From contig JAFGRW010000064.1 in the NCBI GenBank assembly GCA_016934935.1, positions 62,001 to 126,000 of the forward strand: a stretch of 64,000 nt of DNA, read 5' to 3'. Position 1 is the stretch's first letter; each line of letters opens with the position of its first letter. Below, in pieces: positions 10,037 to 19,174 of the stretch. Below the pieces are notes generated by a model. It searched no databases, was not told the origin of the DNA, and saw only the letters and a list, made by a program, of their open reading frames with translations. The translations under genes and the position numbers were made by a program. Source of the stretch: Spirochaetota bacterium. Lineage in GTDB: Bacteria; Spirochaetota; UBA4802; JAFGJZ01.

Positions 10037-10317
10037 TTTAAGTCACCTGCTTGTTAATCGGATTACATCCTCCTAATTACCTGAAAATAATCCAATACTT
10101 TTTTCACTTGTTTCCTGTTAAAAATACATACAAAACGGACTAAACGAGCTTTTTATTGTTAAATACAAAATTATGAGGTATAAGACATTCATATATGTAC
10201 CAATCTTGATTTTTATAAATCTTGAATCAACTTCTAATTACTTGAGTAACTGATATATTTTAGAGTAAACTGTTTACGTTTTTTTATATTTGTAATAAAC
10301 CGCTTACAGGATTTGCG

Positions 10318-12660
10318 ATGGAAATCAAAAAAAGACCCACAATAGCAATTCTCGTAGATTATACAGATACAGAATTTCAAAGAGGAATTCTCGCGGGAAT
10401 AGACCACGAAGCGCGAGCACGCGATATTAATCTTCTGATAATCGAAGGCGGATTGGCTAAATCAGACTGTATTATCAAAACCCGGCAAAATATCATCTAC
10501 AATCTCGCAAAATCAAGAAAAATAGACGCATTAATACTCTTTTCGGCCTCAATAGGTATGTACCTGAATGATGAAGAATTTGAAAGTTTTATAAAACAGT
10601 TCGAGAAAATTCCGGTAATCAGCTTGTCACGTGAAATACAGGGTATCTCTTCCATACTTGTGAACAACAATATTGGTATGATCGACATGATGGATCATCT
10701 GGTTAAGGTTCATAAATACAGCAAATTTTTGTACATGCGGGGAGCAGTTGGTAATTATGATGATGAAGAGCGTTTTTCACTGTTTTCTTCGTATCTTAAA
10801 AAGAATCGTATTCCCTTTGATGATGATTCGGTATTGGTAGGTGATTTTATACTTGGAAACGCAATGGATTCATTTGAGGGGTACCTTAAAAATCACAAAC
10901 TTGATCATGATGTAATTGTATGCGCCAACGACGAGATGGCTGTAGGCATTGTCAGGGTTTTAAACCAGAAGGGATTCAAAGTCCCGGATGATGTGGCGAT
11001 TGTCGGTTTTGATAATTTTTTAAACAGCCGCTATCTTACACCACCGCTTTCTACTGTGGCACAGCCTCTATTTAAATTAGGTCAAAACGCTGTCGAGAGC
11101 GCCAGCATGCAGATATTAACGGGTAAAAATTCACCAACAATTTATTTACCAAGCTCCTTTATACACCGTGAATCATGCGGCTGCGGGGGAATAAAGACTA
11201 TAAACAGTGTTCCTGATTTTTCTCTGAACTCACCTCTTGACCATGACACGTTCAGGAACCATCTTATAAATAAGCTTCAAAAATCAATAGAACACTCCTT
11301 GTCAGTAATATTGATCAAACATTCACACTCGGAAATCACCGCTACTGCTCATGAATTTGTTATATCTTTTGTTAAAGCAGTATTTGAAAAAAAACCTGAA
11401 ATTTTTCTGGATTACTGGTCTGATTTTCTGGAAACAGCAAAAGATTATGAGCAGGACTACACAATTTTACGAGATCTTATATTTCTGATTGCCTCTACTG
11501 CCTCTCAAATAATATGCAACTATGACGATCTTTTTCTGATACAGGAAATATGGAAGTGGGCAACCGATTATCTTGCAAAAAAATGCGTGTTGGAAGAAAA
11601 ACACGCCAATCTTGATCATGATATTGATGGCCGAATTATTGATGAGATAAGATTCAATCTGATATCATCAACAAATCTTGATGAGTATCTTTCACTGGTT
11701 CAAAAGGCTATATCTCATCTTGGCATCCAGCACTGCTTTGCCACACTGTTTAAAGAAAAGACGGTAAGCAAAACACTTCCCGAAAAGTCTACGCTTCTTT
11801 TTGCTTTCGAAAACGGTAATTCAAACGAGGTTAAATCGGCTGAATTTGACACTTTGGACATACTTCCCGAAGGCTGCTTACCTAAAAATAAACGATTTTG
11901 CATACATGCCGAGCTTCTCTCCTCCTCGAACCAGCGAATCGGATTACTATGTGCTGATTTCAAGATTGAAAAGATCAGAAGCCTTAGAAGCTTCAGACAA
12001 GTTCTTAGCAACAGCCTTTTTTCACGAAATTTGATTATAAAGGTTAATCAACAACAACTTGATCTGGAAAAAAACATTGCCATAATAAGACGTACAATGG
12101 GTGGTTTTATACAAACACTTCAACAAACCGTAGAGCTTCGTGACCCCTACACCGCTGGACATCAACGTCGGGTTTCCGAGCTTGCAAGGATGATCGCGCA
12201 GGAGATGGGACTCTCAAAACAGATTGTTGAAACGGTACGAATTGGTGGAGTTATACACGACCTGGGTAAGATCAATGTTCCTGTTGAAATTCTTAACAAA
12301 CCCGGGAAACTGCGCGATGTTGAAATGACACTGCTGCGCACACATCCGGAGATAGCTTACGAAATACTACAGCCCATTGATTTTCCCTGGGCAATTGCCG
12401 ATGTAGTTGTACAGCACCATGAGCGACTGGATGGTACAGGTTACCCGAAAGGATTGACCGGTGACAATATTATGCTTGAGGCCAAGATCATCAGTGTAGC
12501 GGATGTGGTGGAAGCCATGGCCTCGCATAGACCTTACCGACCCGCCTTAGGGCTTGATACAGCCCTTAACGAAATATTGAACAAAAGAAATAGTTGGTTT
12601 GATGCAGATATCGTTGATACATGCATTTTTCTTCTTCAAAGTGGTAAATATAAATTATAA
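10318..12660 (+). CDS. Fusion of LacI-type sugar-binding domain and HD-GYP phosphodiesterase
   Basis: This 780-residue cytosolic protein (no signal peptide, no membrane span seen) has two parts. Residues 5-290 resemble the periplasmic-binding-protein/LacI effector domain (opens RPTIAILVDYTDTEFQRGIL; contains VIVCANDEMAVGIVRVL and DDVAIVGFDNF), and the helix-turn-helix of true LacI repressors is absent. The segment closes with 'FIHRESCGCG', a Cys-rich tag I know from LacI-like/GGDEF fusions. The middle (300-590) is undefined. Residues 600-780 are an HD-GYP domain with HDLGK and HHERLDGTGYPKGL, the metal- and substrate-binding motifs of c-di-GMP phosphodiesterases. The likely role is ligand (sugar) control of c-di-GMP turnover. 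It is transcribed alone, upstream of ssb. Confidence 0.88.
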   Translation: MEIKKRPTIAILVDYTDTEFQRGILAGIDHEARARDINLLIIEGGLAKSDCIIKTRQNIIYNLAKSRKIDALILFSASIGMYLNDEEFESFIKQFEKIPVISLSREIQGISSILVNNNIGMIDMMDHLVKVHKYSKFLYMRGAVGNYDDEERFSLFSSYLKKNRIPFDDDSVLVGDFILGNAMDSFEGYLKNHKLDHDVIVCANDEMAVGIVRVLNQKGFKVPDDVAIVGFDNFLNSRYLTPPLSTVAQPLFKLGQNAVESASMQILTGKNSPTIYLPSSFIHRESCGCGGIKTINSVPDFSLNSPLDHDTFRNHLINKLQKSIEHSLSVILIKHSHSEITATAHEFVISFVKAVFEKKPEIFLDYWSDFLETAKDYEQDYTILRDLIFLIASTASQIICNYDDLFLIQEIWKWATDYLAKKCVLEEKHANLDHDIDGRIIDEIRFNLISSTNLDEYLSLVQKAISHLGIQHCFATLFKEKTVSKTLPEKSTLLFAFENGNSNEVKSAEFDTLDILPEGCLPKNKRFCIHAELLSSSNQRIGLLCADFKIEKIRSLRSFRQVLSNSLFSRNLIIKVNQQQLDLEKNIAIIRRTMGGFIQTLQQTVELRDPYTAGHQRRVSELARMIAQEMGLSKQIVETVRIGGVIHDLGKINVPVEILNKPGKLRDVEMTLLRTHPEIAYEILQPIDFPWAIADVVVQHHERLDGTGYPKGLTGDNIMLEAKIISVADVVEAMASHRPYRPALGLDTALNEILNKRNSWFDADIVDTCIFLLQSGKYKL

Positions 12661-12780
12661 CCTGTTTTTTTGCATTTTTTTTAAAAAAATTCGCCCTTTT
12701 TTCTGATTTCTTCGTTGTAATAGACAGGAAGTTAAAAAATTTTTAATCCGTTTCAACAAGGAAACGGGAAAGGGGTGTGT

Positions 12781-13155
12781 ATGTCAAATTTATCAAACGT
12801 TACAATCGAAGGTTTCGTAACACAGGAACCGCTTTTGAAAAAGACCAAGACCGGCAAAGATGTGTGCAATTTTTCATTAGCCATCAACCACAATTCCGAA
12901 AAAGGAGAAGAAGCCAAAGTTTCTTTTATCGACATTGAAACCTGGGAAAAAACTGCTCTATCCTGTGCCGAAAGAGTTCACAAGGGCAAGCGCGTGATTG
13001 TAATGGGAAACATCAGACAGGACAGGTGGCAGGCCGAAGACGGTTCCCCCCGTTCCAAGATAAAAATTGTCGGCAATCAGGTTCGTTACCTTACTGCAAA
13101 AAAAGACGAAGAATTGCTGGAAAAAAGCACACAACAGAAAGCCTTTGCAGTCTGA
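12781..13155 (+). CDS. ssb: Single-stranded DNA-binding protein
   Basis: This 124-residue OB-fold protein coats ssDNA in replication and repair. Diagnostic segments are 'NVTIEGFVTQEPLLKKTKTGKDVCNFSLAIN', 'VSFIDIETWEKTALSCAERVHKGKRVIVMGNIRQDRW' and 'IVGNQVRYL'. The usual acidic DDDIPF-type C-terminal tail, which recruits partner proteins, is missing: this one ends 'KSTQQKAFAV'. That suggests an accessory or divergent SSB rather than the main one (inference). A GTG six bases upstream is also in frame; the ATG at 12781 is preferred because AAAGGGG lies six bases before it. A strong terminator follows. Confidence 0.88.
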   Translation: MSNLSNVTIEGFVTQEPLLKKTKTGKDVCNFSLAINHNSEKGEEAKVSFIDIETWEKTALSCAERVHKGKRVIVMGNIRQDRWQAEDGSPRSKIKIVGNQVRYLTAKKDEELLEKSTQQKAFAV

Positions 13156-13160
13156 TCAAA

Positions 13161-13187
13161 AACGGGCGCAAATGCGCCCGTTTTTTT
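13161..13187 (+). terminator. Rho-independent terminator of ssb
   Basis: A 9-bp GC-rich stem AACGGGCGC/GCGCCCGTT with a 4-base loop is followed by a run of T. It begins three bases after the ssb stop codon. Confidence 0.9.
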
Positions 13188-13514
13188 ATGCATAACTGTA
13201 AGTAATCTTAAAAAATATATCAATAACCAGTAATTTCAGCGTAACGCATTTGAACATTTATTGACTTTATAATGTATAACAGTTTTTTAGAATATTATTT
13301 CACACAGCTTATAATTAAAACTTTACGGCATTTTCCACGGAAGGGAACTTTCAAGAACTGCGAATTTTCAGGTATTCACTTGTCTGTTTTAACAGAATTT
13401 TCAAAAATACCTGAGCCGGCCGTAAAAAAACACCGGCAGATAAGTTATTATTGTCTGCCGGACCATTATATATTATACTAAACACAAATAAAAAAATTGT
13501 TATCAGAGATAACC
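13188..13514. other. Non-coding gap upstream of AraC-type regulator
   Basis: No convincing gene is seen; a 69-codon open frame (13272-13481) has no SD and no recognisable content. The gap holds the hairpin described at 13433-13461 and otherwise AT-rich DNA that should include the promoter of the regulator. Confidence 0.5.
13433..13461 (-). terminator. Hairpin with minus-strand T-run, no obvious gene
   Basis: CCGGCAGA/TCTGCCGG forms an 8-bp stem, extendable to 11 bp. On the minus strand it is followed within four bases by TTTTTTT. It has terminator form, but no minus-strand gene ends here. It may block antisense reading out of the AraC-type gene or belong to an unseen small RNA. Confidence 0.45.
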
Positions 13515-14420
13515 ATGATAAGTGCCCAAAAAGAATACATTAACGGAAAAGAAACAAAAGATCATGAATTTGAAATTATTCAAAAATTGGTGGGCAATGC
13601 CTCAATAGAACAACTAAAGAATGTAGATTATGCGGTTATTGATAATTTCGGCATTTTTGTGCCGTCAATCGGTCCATGCCTGTACTCCATATCTCCCGCA
13701 CATACTCACCCGTCGTATATGATAATCTTCAATATGTTTAATTATTGCAATGTCAAGATGAATGATCAGATACTTTCTGTTTCACCATATACAGTGTCTG
13801 TATTCTCACCCGGGATAGAACATCAGGAAATTATTGATGAAGATTATAACCGTTATTACGCGATCATGATTGAAAAAACATTATTTGAAAAATATGTAAT
13901 TAATTTCACAAACACTTGCCCTGCTTTTCCCGGTAAAAGTTTTAAGCCGGATGACAACTACAAGTTTTATATCAATGAATTTATTTGTGAATATTCCAAA
14001 AGTGTTCGTAACATGCAACAGTTACACCTGATAGCCGAGCGAATATCATATCTTACAGTGTCCGGCCTGTTTGATCAAAAAACAAATCAAAGCAGCGAGT
14101 TTTACCAATCCGGGATGGATAATGCGATTGAATTTATGTATCATAACTACCGTGAAAATATCACAGTTGATGATATATCATCATTTTGCGGATTTTCGTC
14201 TTCATACTTTTCAAGGCTCTTTAAATCGCACACGGGATTAAGTCCGATGACCTATTTAAAGCAGATAAGGCTGAAAAAAGCCCGTAAGCTCTTGATTGGC
14301 ACTGACAAGACGATTACCGAGATAGCCTTTTTGTGTGGTTTCAACAGCTCGGCCTATTTTACCGCTGCATTTTCTGAAGAATTTAAAATGTCACCAACAT
14401 CTTTACGCAGGAATCATTAA
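13515..14420 (+). CDS. AraC family transcriptional regulator
   Basis: This 301-residue regulator has a cupin-like N-terminal effector domain (about 40-120; HTHPSYMIIFNMFNYCNVKM and SVFSPGIEHQEI) and a C-terminal double helix-turn-helix (about 200-300). The HTH part shows the AraC signature: 'NITVDDISSFCGFSSSYFSRLFKSHTG' then 'TITEIAFLCGFNSSAYFTAAFSEEFKMSP'. It probably senses a small molecule such as a sugar. The target is not shown, because flanking genes are ssb and a CAP lipoprotein. An in-frame TTG at 13497 is an alternative start; neither has a strong SD. Confidence 0.85.
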   Translation: MISAQKEYINGKETKDHEFEIIQKLVGNASIEQLKNVDYAVIDNFGIFVPSIGPCLYSISPAHTHPSYMIIFNMFNYCNVKMNDQILSVSPYTVSVFSPGIEHQEIIDEDYNRYYAIMIEKTLFEKYVINFTNTCPAFPGKSFKPDDNYKFYINEFICEYSKSVRNMQQLHLIAERISYLTVSGLFDQKTNQSSEFYQSGMDNAIEFMYHNYRENITVDDISSFCGFSSSYFSRLFKSHTGLSPMTYLKQIRLKKARKLLIGTDKTITEIAFLCGFNSSAYFTAAFSEEFKMSPTSLRRNH

Positions 14421-14740
14421 AAAAAAATTTCTAATTGAAGTCATTTTAGTTAAATAATGTTATCTTTAATCGAACAGGAGGGCTGATAAAAGTTTTTTGT
14501 GTACATATTCTGACTTATAGATAATTGATAGCTTAGTTTGACACCGGAATGGACCAATGGCTTTTTCAATAATCAGTAAACAAATAAGTCACTAAAGATA
14601 TTGTTTTCTACGGATTTTAACAAAATGCCCATTCTAATAACAGTGATTATTGGAATATCAATTGTTTTATGATCTTCCATCTATAAAGAAAACAAGCATA
14701 TAACCTTGTATTACCAAATTTAATTTATCAGGAGATTTAC
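14421..14740. other. AT-rich gap, no gene seen
   Basis: About 320 bases separate the AraC-type regulator from the CAP lipoprotein. No reading frame with SD and plausible product is visible. An AGGAGG at 14476-14481 leads to no usable frame. It presumably contains the lipoprotein promoter. Confidence 0.5.
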
Positions 14741-15436
14741 ATGAAAAGACTGCAAAGATTATTTTTGATGATTTTTTTGTCCCTGTTTCTTATTCCATTT
14801 ACCGGTTGTGAGTTAGAAGAAAGTGACACTGATCCGGTTATTGACAATACCTCAGAAGAAGACGGATTTTTAACAGGTCCCTACGGTGAAAACGGTTTTG
14901 ATGATCAGGCATCGATGGATTTTGCTAATTATGTTTTGCGTGAAACCAACTATGCCAGAACCGATCCGGACGCTTATGCCGAGGAAAGACTTTTGAGCTA
15001 TTACAACAGTGGAACCGATAACGGCGCTTATAGTGACCTGAAGAATAATTACAGCGCGGTTGGAGCATTAACACTGAATGTAAAACTTAATGCCGCCGCC
15101 GATAAATACGCCAAGGTTATGGGGGATGGAGATTTTCTGGATCATGGGGACATGGAAGGCCGTATTAATGCCGAAGGGTATGAGTGGTCGACCATTGGTG
15201 AAAATATTGCATGGAGCGGATATCCCCAGGCAGACGCTACTGCTGATGCTGAAAAAGCGGCCATAGAATTTGTTCTTCAATGGATAATTGATGATGGAGT
15301 TGCAAGCCTGGGACACAGAAAAAACATTATGAAAGGTTCATTTACTGAAATTGGAATCGGTTATTACAAGGTGGAAGATACCGGTATCGGCTACGACAAG
15401 CACTATTCAGTTCAGGATTTTGGAGCACCATTATAG
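14741..15436 (+). CDS. CAP-domain (SCP/PR1-like) lipoprotein
   Basis: This 231-residue lipoprotein has signal residues 1-23 with a relaxed spirochaete lipobox (PFTGC), an acidic linker to about 45, then a CAP domain. CAP landmarks seen are 'VLRETNYARTDPDAYAEE', 'LNAAADKYAKVMGDGDFLDHGD', 'GENIAWSGYP' and 'SLGHRKNIMKGSFTEIGIGYY', ending 'YSVQDFG'. The two His and two acidic residues of the CAP cavity appear present (DHGD, GEN, GHR). The function of bacterial CAP proteins is generally unknown. SD CAGGAGAT precedes the ATG. It is transcribed alone. Confidence 0.88.
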   Translation: MKRLQRLFLMIFLSLFLIPFTGCELEESDTDPVIDNTSEEDGFLTGPYGENGFDDQASMDFANYVLRETNYARTDPDAYAEERLLSYYNSGTDNGAYSDLKNNYSAVGALTLNVKLNAAADKYAKVMGDGDFLDHGDMEGRINAEGYEWSTIGENIAWSGYPQADATADAEKAAIEFVLQWIIDDGVASLGHRKNIMKGSFTEIGIGYYKVEDTGIGYDKHYSVQDFGAPL

Positions 15437-15454
15437 GCTGATCCGACTTTATTT

Positions 15455-15480
15455 AAAGAGGCCGGCTTTTCGGTCTCTTT
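15455..15480. terminator. Hairpin terminator between CAP lipoprotein and YlbF-like gene
   Basis: The stem AAAGAGGCCG/CGGTCTCTTT (one G-T pair) with a 6-base loop lies 19 bases after the CAP stop, between convergent genes. There is only a short T stretch on either side. Confidence 0.6.
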
Positions 15481-15509
15481 GAATTGCAACAGATATTAAG
15501 TTCCGGTTT

Positions 15510-15848
15510 TCAGATATCCTGTTTATCCATAACCGAACCAGAAACCGTGTTAATTACCTTATCAAGCATATCCGCAAGTTTTTTCTGGTAATCAATAAAA
15601 CGTTTAACAATATCCGGAATTTCATTTATTGAATCTACAACGTCTTTTGCTTTCTCACCCTCTTTTTCCAGGGTCTCTCCGGCTTTCATGACTTTTTTAT
15701 AAATTTCAGACAGTTTTTTATCTTCTTCAATTACTATCTTTAGAGCAGAATACTCGTTATAAATTTCACTGGATCTGATTAAGGCGTTCAGTTCATCCGC
15801 TATTTGTACCAGCTCTTCATAATTATCATTAATAGACTCTTCATTCAT
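15510..15848 (-). CDS. YlbF/YmcA-like helical protein
   Basis: This 112-residue all-helical protein matches the Com_YlbF pattern: 'ELVQIADELNALIRSSEIYNEYSALKIVIEEDKKLSEIYKKVMKA', that is, an S/A-x-E-Y-x-x-Y/L helix followed by a spaced acidic helix. In Bacillus such proteins form the Y-complex that modulates RNase Y; any such role in a spirochaete is inference. The ATG at 15848 is preferred over the GTG at 15860 because GGAG sits six bases before it. Confidence 0.65.
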   Translation of the reverse strand: MNEESINDNYEELVQIADELNALIRSSEIYNEYSALKIVIEEDKKLSEIYKKVMKAGETLEKEGEKAKDVVDSINEIPDIVKRFIDYQKKLADMLDKVINTVSGSVMDKQDI

Positions 15849-16046
15849 GTTTAACTCCACTTAACTTAAACAACATGGACTGCTGTCGACTGTATATTAT
15901 TTCTTCATTTGTTACGCCTGCAATTTGCTGTCAAATAATTTTAACATTTTATAATTATCTATATAGCGTTTTCATGATATACTTACACAAAACAAAATGT
16001 TGATGCCGAAATAAATCCTTAGTATCATTGTTAATGGAGGTCTTTC

Positions 16047-17519
16047 ATGATAACTATTCTAGAGCAACCGAAAACCAAATATTCTCTTGATTATTACTCG
16101 GGTGACCCCATTTTTTCAGGCCCTGTAGCTGACCTTATAAAATCTGCTGAAAAAGCGAAGAATAAACTAAAAGACCGTACAATCTGGATGATAAATTCCA
16201 CTGCTCAGGGGGGCGGTGTGGCTGAAATGTTACCAGGACTCATTACCCTTATGAACGATCTGAGATTTAACGTTAGGTGGGGAGTTATAAACTCTGATGA
16301 TCCAGACTTTTTTATTCTTACAAAAAAAATCCACAACATGATCCATGGTGACAAATCGGCTAATGTGAATTTCACAGAAAATGACGCACAACTTTTTGAA
16401 TCCATTAATAGAAAAAATGCCGATAAACTGAAATCAATTATCAAAAAAGGGGATATTCTTGTTGTTCATGACCCCCAACCGATGCATCTTGGAAAAATAA
16501 TCTCTGAAGAGTGCGGTCTATTGACTATTTGGCGGTGCCACATTGGATTGGATAAACATAATGATGCAACCGATGCCGCCTGGAATTTTTTAAATAAATA
16601 CTCTTCACCTTATGCGCACTCAATTTTTACTGCTCCTGAATATGTTCCCGATTTTTTCAGAAATAATCATTCAATAATTCATCCATGCATAGACCCTCTG
16701 TCACATAAAAACCAGGATCTAACGGTTTCTAAACTTACCGGAATTCTTTGTAACAGCGGGCTTTTACCTGCTTACGAGCCTATAGCTACGCCTGACTATA
16801 AGAATAGAATAAAGAAGATTCTTTTTGATGGTTCTACAGGGGAACCGGGAGAAACCGGTCTTCTTTTTCGTCCGGTCATTGCCCAGATATCCCGTTGGGA
16901 CAGACTTAAAGGATGGTTGCCTCTTCTGGACGGTTTTATTAAACTAAAACAGAGCAAAATTACTGGCGATTCAAGTTCTCATAGCCAAAGACATATAAAG
17001 AGGCTGCAACTATCCCGTCTGGTACTTGCGGGTCCCGACCCCACTGCCGTTTCTGATGATCCTGAGGGACTTGAGGTGGTACGTCAGGTTAAAGAACGTT
17101 TTGTAAGCCTGGATCGTGAACTTCAGAAAGATATCTCGATTTTACTGCTTCCCATGGAATCAGCAAAAGAAAATTCACTGATTGTAAACGCTTTACAAAG
17201 ATGTGCAACAGTCATAGTTCAAAACTCTATTCGGGAGGGTTTCGGTCTTACTGCAACCGAAGCGATGTGGAAAAGAAAACCGGTTCTTGTCTCATCAGCA
17301 ACCGGATTGAAACAGCAGGTGATAAACAACAAAAACGGATTGATGGTAACAAATCCGGAGGATTCTGATGAAATATCTGAATGTCTGGTCAAACTCATTA
17401 AAAATCCGGGTATGGCTTACAATCTAGGCAGAAATGCCCAAAGAAGTGTCTATGATCATTTTCTTGTTTTTAGGCAAATAAGCCAGTATTTGGAACTTTT
17501 CACACGATTGCTTAAATAA
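16047..17519 (+). CDS. GT4 glycosyltransferase, trehalose synthase (TreT)-like
   Basis: This 490-residue GT-B glycosyltransferase has an N-terminal domain that closely follows TreT: 'TIWMINSTAQGGGVAEMLPGLITLMNDLRFNVRWGVI', 'DPDFFILTKKIHNMIHGD' and 'VVHDPQPMHLGKI'. The C-terminal nucleotide-sugar domain shows 'PVIAQISRWDRLKGWLPLLDGF' and 'VQNSIREGFGLTATEAMWKRKPVL', the acidic E-x7-E of GT4. TreT joins NDP-glucose and glucose to trehalose, a compatible solute. This protein is about 70 residues longer than archaeal TreT because of an insertion near residues 225-270. SD GGAGGT precedes the ATG. No trehalose transporter is adjacent. Confidence 0.8.
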   Translation: MITILEQPKTKYSLDYYSGDPIFSGPVADLIKSAEKAKNKLKDRTIWMINSTAQGGGVAEMLPGLITLMNDLRFNVRWGVINSDDPDFFILTKKIHNMIHGDKSANVNFTENDAQLFESINRKNADKLKSIIKKGDILVVHDPQPMHLGKIISEECGLLTIWRCHIGLDKHNDATDAAWNFLNKYSSPYAHSIFTAPEYVPDFFRNNHSIIHPCIDPLSHKNQDLTVSKLTGILCNSGLLPAYEPIATPDYKNRIKKILFDGSTGEPGETGLLFRPVIAQISRWDRLKGWLPLLDGFIKLKQSKITGDSSSHSQRHIKRLQLSRLVLAGPDPTAVSDDPEGLEVVRQVKERFVSLDRELQKDISILLLPMESAKENSLIVNALQRCATVIVQNSIREGFGLTATEAMWKRKPVLVSSATGLKQQVINNKNGLMVTNPEDSDEISECLVKLIKNPGMAYNLGRNAQRSVYDHFLVFRQISQYLELFTRLLK

Positions 17520-17528
17520 TGGATAATT

Positions 17529-17551
17529 TGGAGTGCCTTAACGGCACCCCA
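17529..17551 (+). terminator. Possible terminator hairpin after the TreT-like gene
   Basis: TGGAGTGCC/GGCACCCCA form a 9-bp stem with one A-C mismatch and a 5-base loop, nine bases after the stop. It is followed by A-rich rather than T-rich sequence, so termination strength is doubtful. Confidence 0.4.
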
Positions 17552-17582
17552 AAAAAATTTTCTAATTGTGCTTACTTATGTT

Positions 17583-18650
17583 TTACTTAACCAACTCAAG
17601 AGTACCATCTGAATTATGTTTTATCGGTGAGTATTTTATACATCGCAGATGGCTTTTGCCTTCCGACATTGTGCTGTCGTGATAAAACAGATACCACTGG
17701 CCGTTATACTCAACTGTCGAGTGGTGAGTCGTCCACCCTGATACCGGCAACAGAAGAATACCTCGATATGTAAAAGGTCCCTCCGGTTTATCGGAGGTTG
17801 CGTAGACTATAAGATGTGTTGGGCCGGTTGAATATGATAAATAGTATGTATCCTTGTATTTATGCACCCATGCCCCTTCAAAAAACCAGCGCTCACGGTC
17901 ACCAGCCAAAATGGGTTTTCCGTCTTCGTCTAACAGAGATATCTCTTTAACCGGGCCGTCAAAACCCAGCATGTCATTGCTCATACGGACAACTCTTGGT
18001 CCAATAGCGGGCTCATCAGCTTTAGGTCCAAGACCACCCGGATAATAGTTCCCTGACAGCCAACTCTCCAACTGCCCTCCCCATAATCCTCCAAAATACA
18101 TATAGGCAGATTCGTCATCATCGATAAATAGAGCTGGATCCATACTGAAACTGCCCTCTATCGGTTTTGGCTCGGGCTTGAACGGACCATAAGGCTTATC
18201 TGAGGTAGCAACACCGATTCGGAAAAGGCCGTCATTATCCTTTGCTGGGAAATAGAAATAATACTTTCCGTTTTTGTAAGCTGCATCGGGAGCCCAGAGC
18301 TGTTTTGAAGCCCATGGAATATCTTCTAATTTCAGAACTGTGCCATGATCGGTTACCGGAGAGTTGAAATCTGTTATAGAATAGACATGGTAATCCTTCA
18401 TGTCGTAATGGCTTCCATCGGTTGAATCTGCAACCCCTGTATCTATATCGTGAGAAGGATAAATATAGAGCTTACCTTCAAAAACATGCGCGGAGGGATC
18501 GGCAGTAAAATTATCTGTAACTAGAGGCTCGCCTGGGTTAAGTAGCAACTGACCGTTATCTTTTCCGGTTGATTTTTCTTTGCTGCACGAGAATAGTAAT
18601 GCAACGGTTATCAAAGAAGTTAAAACAGTTTGTAATAATTTTTTGTACAT
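17583..18650 (-). CDS. GH43 family glycosidase lipoprotein
   Basis: This 355-residue lipoprotein (signal to about 21, lipobox LFSC) carries a five-bladed beta-propeller of glycoside hydrolase family 43. The three catalytic acids are in place by motif: base Asp in 'NFTADPSAHVFEGKLY' (about 50), pKa-setting Asp in 'GSFSMDPALFIDDD' (about 170), and acid Glu in 'RWFFEGAWVHKY' (about 260). 'LWAPDAAYKNGKYYFYFPA' is the usual second blade. The substrates in this family are arabinans and xylo-oligosaccharides; the exact specificity cannot be told. It probably acts in the periplasm or at the cell surface and releases pentoses for uptake. Confidence 0.87.
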   Translation of the reverse strand: MYKKLLQTVLTSLITVALLFSCSKEKSTGKDNGQLLLNPGEPLVTDNFTADPSAHVFEGKLYIYPSHDIDTGVADSTDGSHYDMKDYHVYSITDFNSPVTDHGTVLKLEDIPWASKQLWAPDAAYKNGKYYFYFPAKDNDGLFRIGVATSDKPYGPFKPEPKPIEGSFSMDPALFIDDDESAYMYFGGLWGGQLESWLSGNYYPGGLGPKADEPAIGPRVVRMSNDMLGFDGPVKEISLLDEDGKPILAGDRERWFFEGAWVHKYKDTYYLSYSTGPTHLIVYATSDKPEGPFTYRGILLLPVSGWTTHHSTVEYNGQWYLFYHDSTMSEGKSHLRCIKYSPIKHNSDGTLELVK

Positions 18651-19174
18651 GGTTATTTCCTTAATCGTGAATTAATTGCAATTGAGATTTCTTATTGTCA
18701 GTTCAGTCAGCCTGATCTTCGATATACTATAACAATCAAGCTCTCAGTAAGCCATCAACTTTTGAAACCCCTTTGTAAAAGCTGATTATAAAGACAGTAT
18801 AAAAAAAGCTCTATTTTTATCAAGACTATTATAAAAGCCGATTACTGCTTAGAGTGTTAAAAAAATTGCCCTTCATCAAACTTCACTGTTAAGAATATCA
18901 TGATGTAACAATTTTTTGTATTTTCAAATATTTCCGAAAGAAACTCACTCTGCTTAGAGGGTTTCTTTCGGATTAATAAATATTGGCAACCTCTATAAAT
19001 TAACTTTTCAACCAGGCCGCATCTGCGAGCAGCAAGAGTCATCTTGCGACCAGCAGAGGTTGCATCTGCGAGCAGCCCAGCACCACTTTGTTTTTCAAAG
19101 TGGTGCTGGACGACCAGCAGAGGCCGCATCTGCGAGCAGCCCGGCACCACTTTATTTTTCGAAGTTCCCTATTC
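18651..19174. other. Gene-free interval containing palindromic repeats
   Basis: Between the GH43 and aspartokinase genes there is about 520 bp with no believable gene. The left 350 bp are AT-rich, and the right 155 bp are the repeat block given separately. Open frames across the repeat encode repetitive, SD-less peptides and are rejected. Confidence 0.6.
19011..19165. repeat. Intergenic repeat block with perfect 13-bp palindrome
   Basis: The motif GCATCTGCGAGCAGC occurs three times (from 19019, 19062 and 19126), each after an ACCAG-type lead. Two copies continue into CAGCACCACTTT/CGGCACCACTTT. The middle copy forms a perfect hairpin at 19078-19108 (CAGCACCACTTTG, TTTTT, complement). GC content is well above the surroundings. 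It resembles REP/BIME-type dispersed elements. Confidence 0.75.

Noticed and set aside
10318-12660. LacI-type DNA-binding repressor
   Set aside because: The N-terminal HTH is absent and the C-terminus is an HD-GYP enzyme domain.
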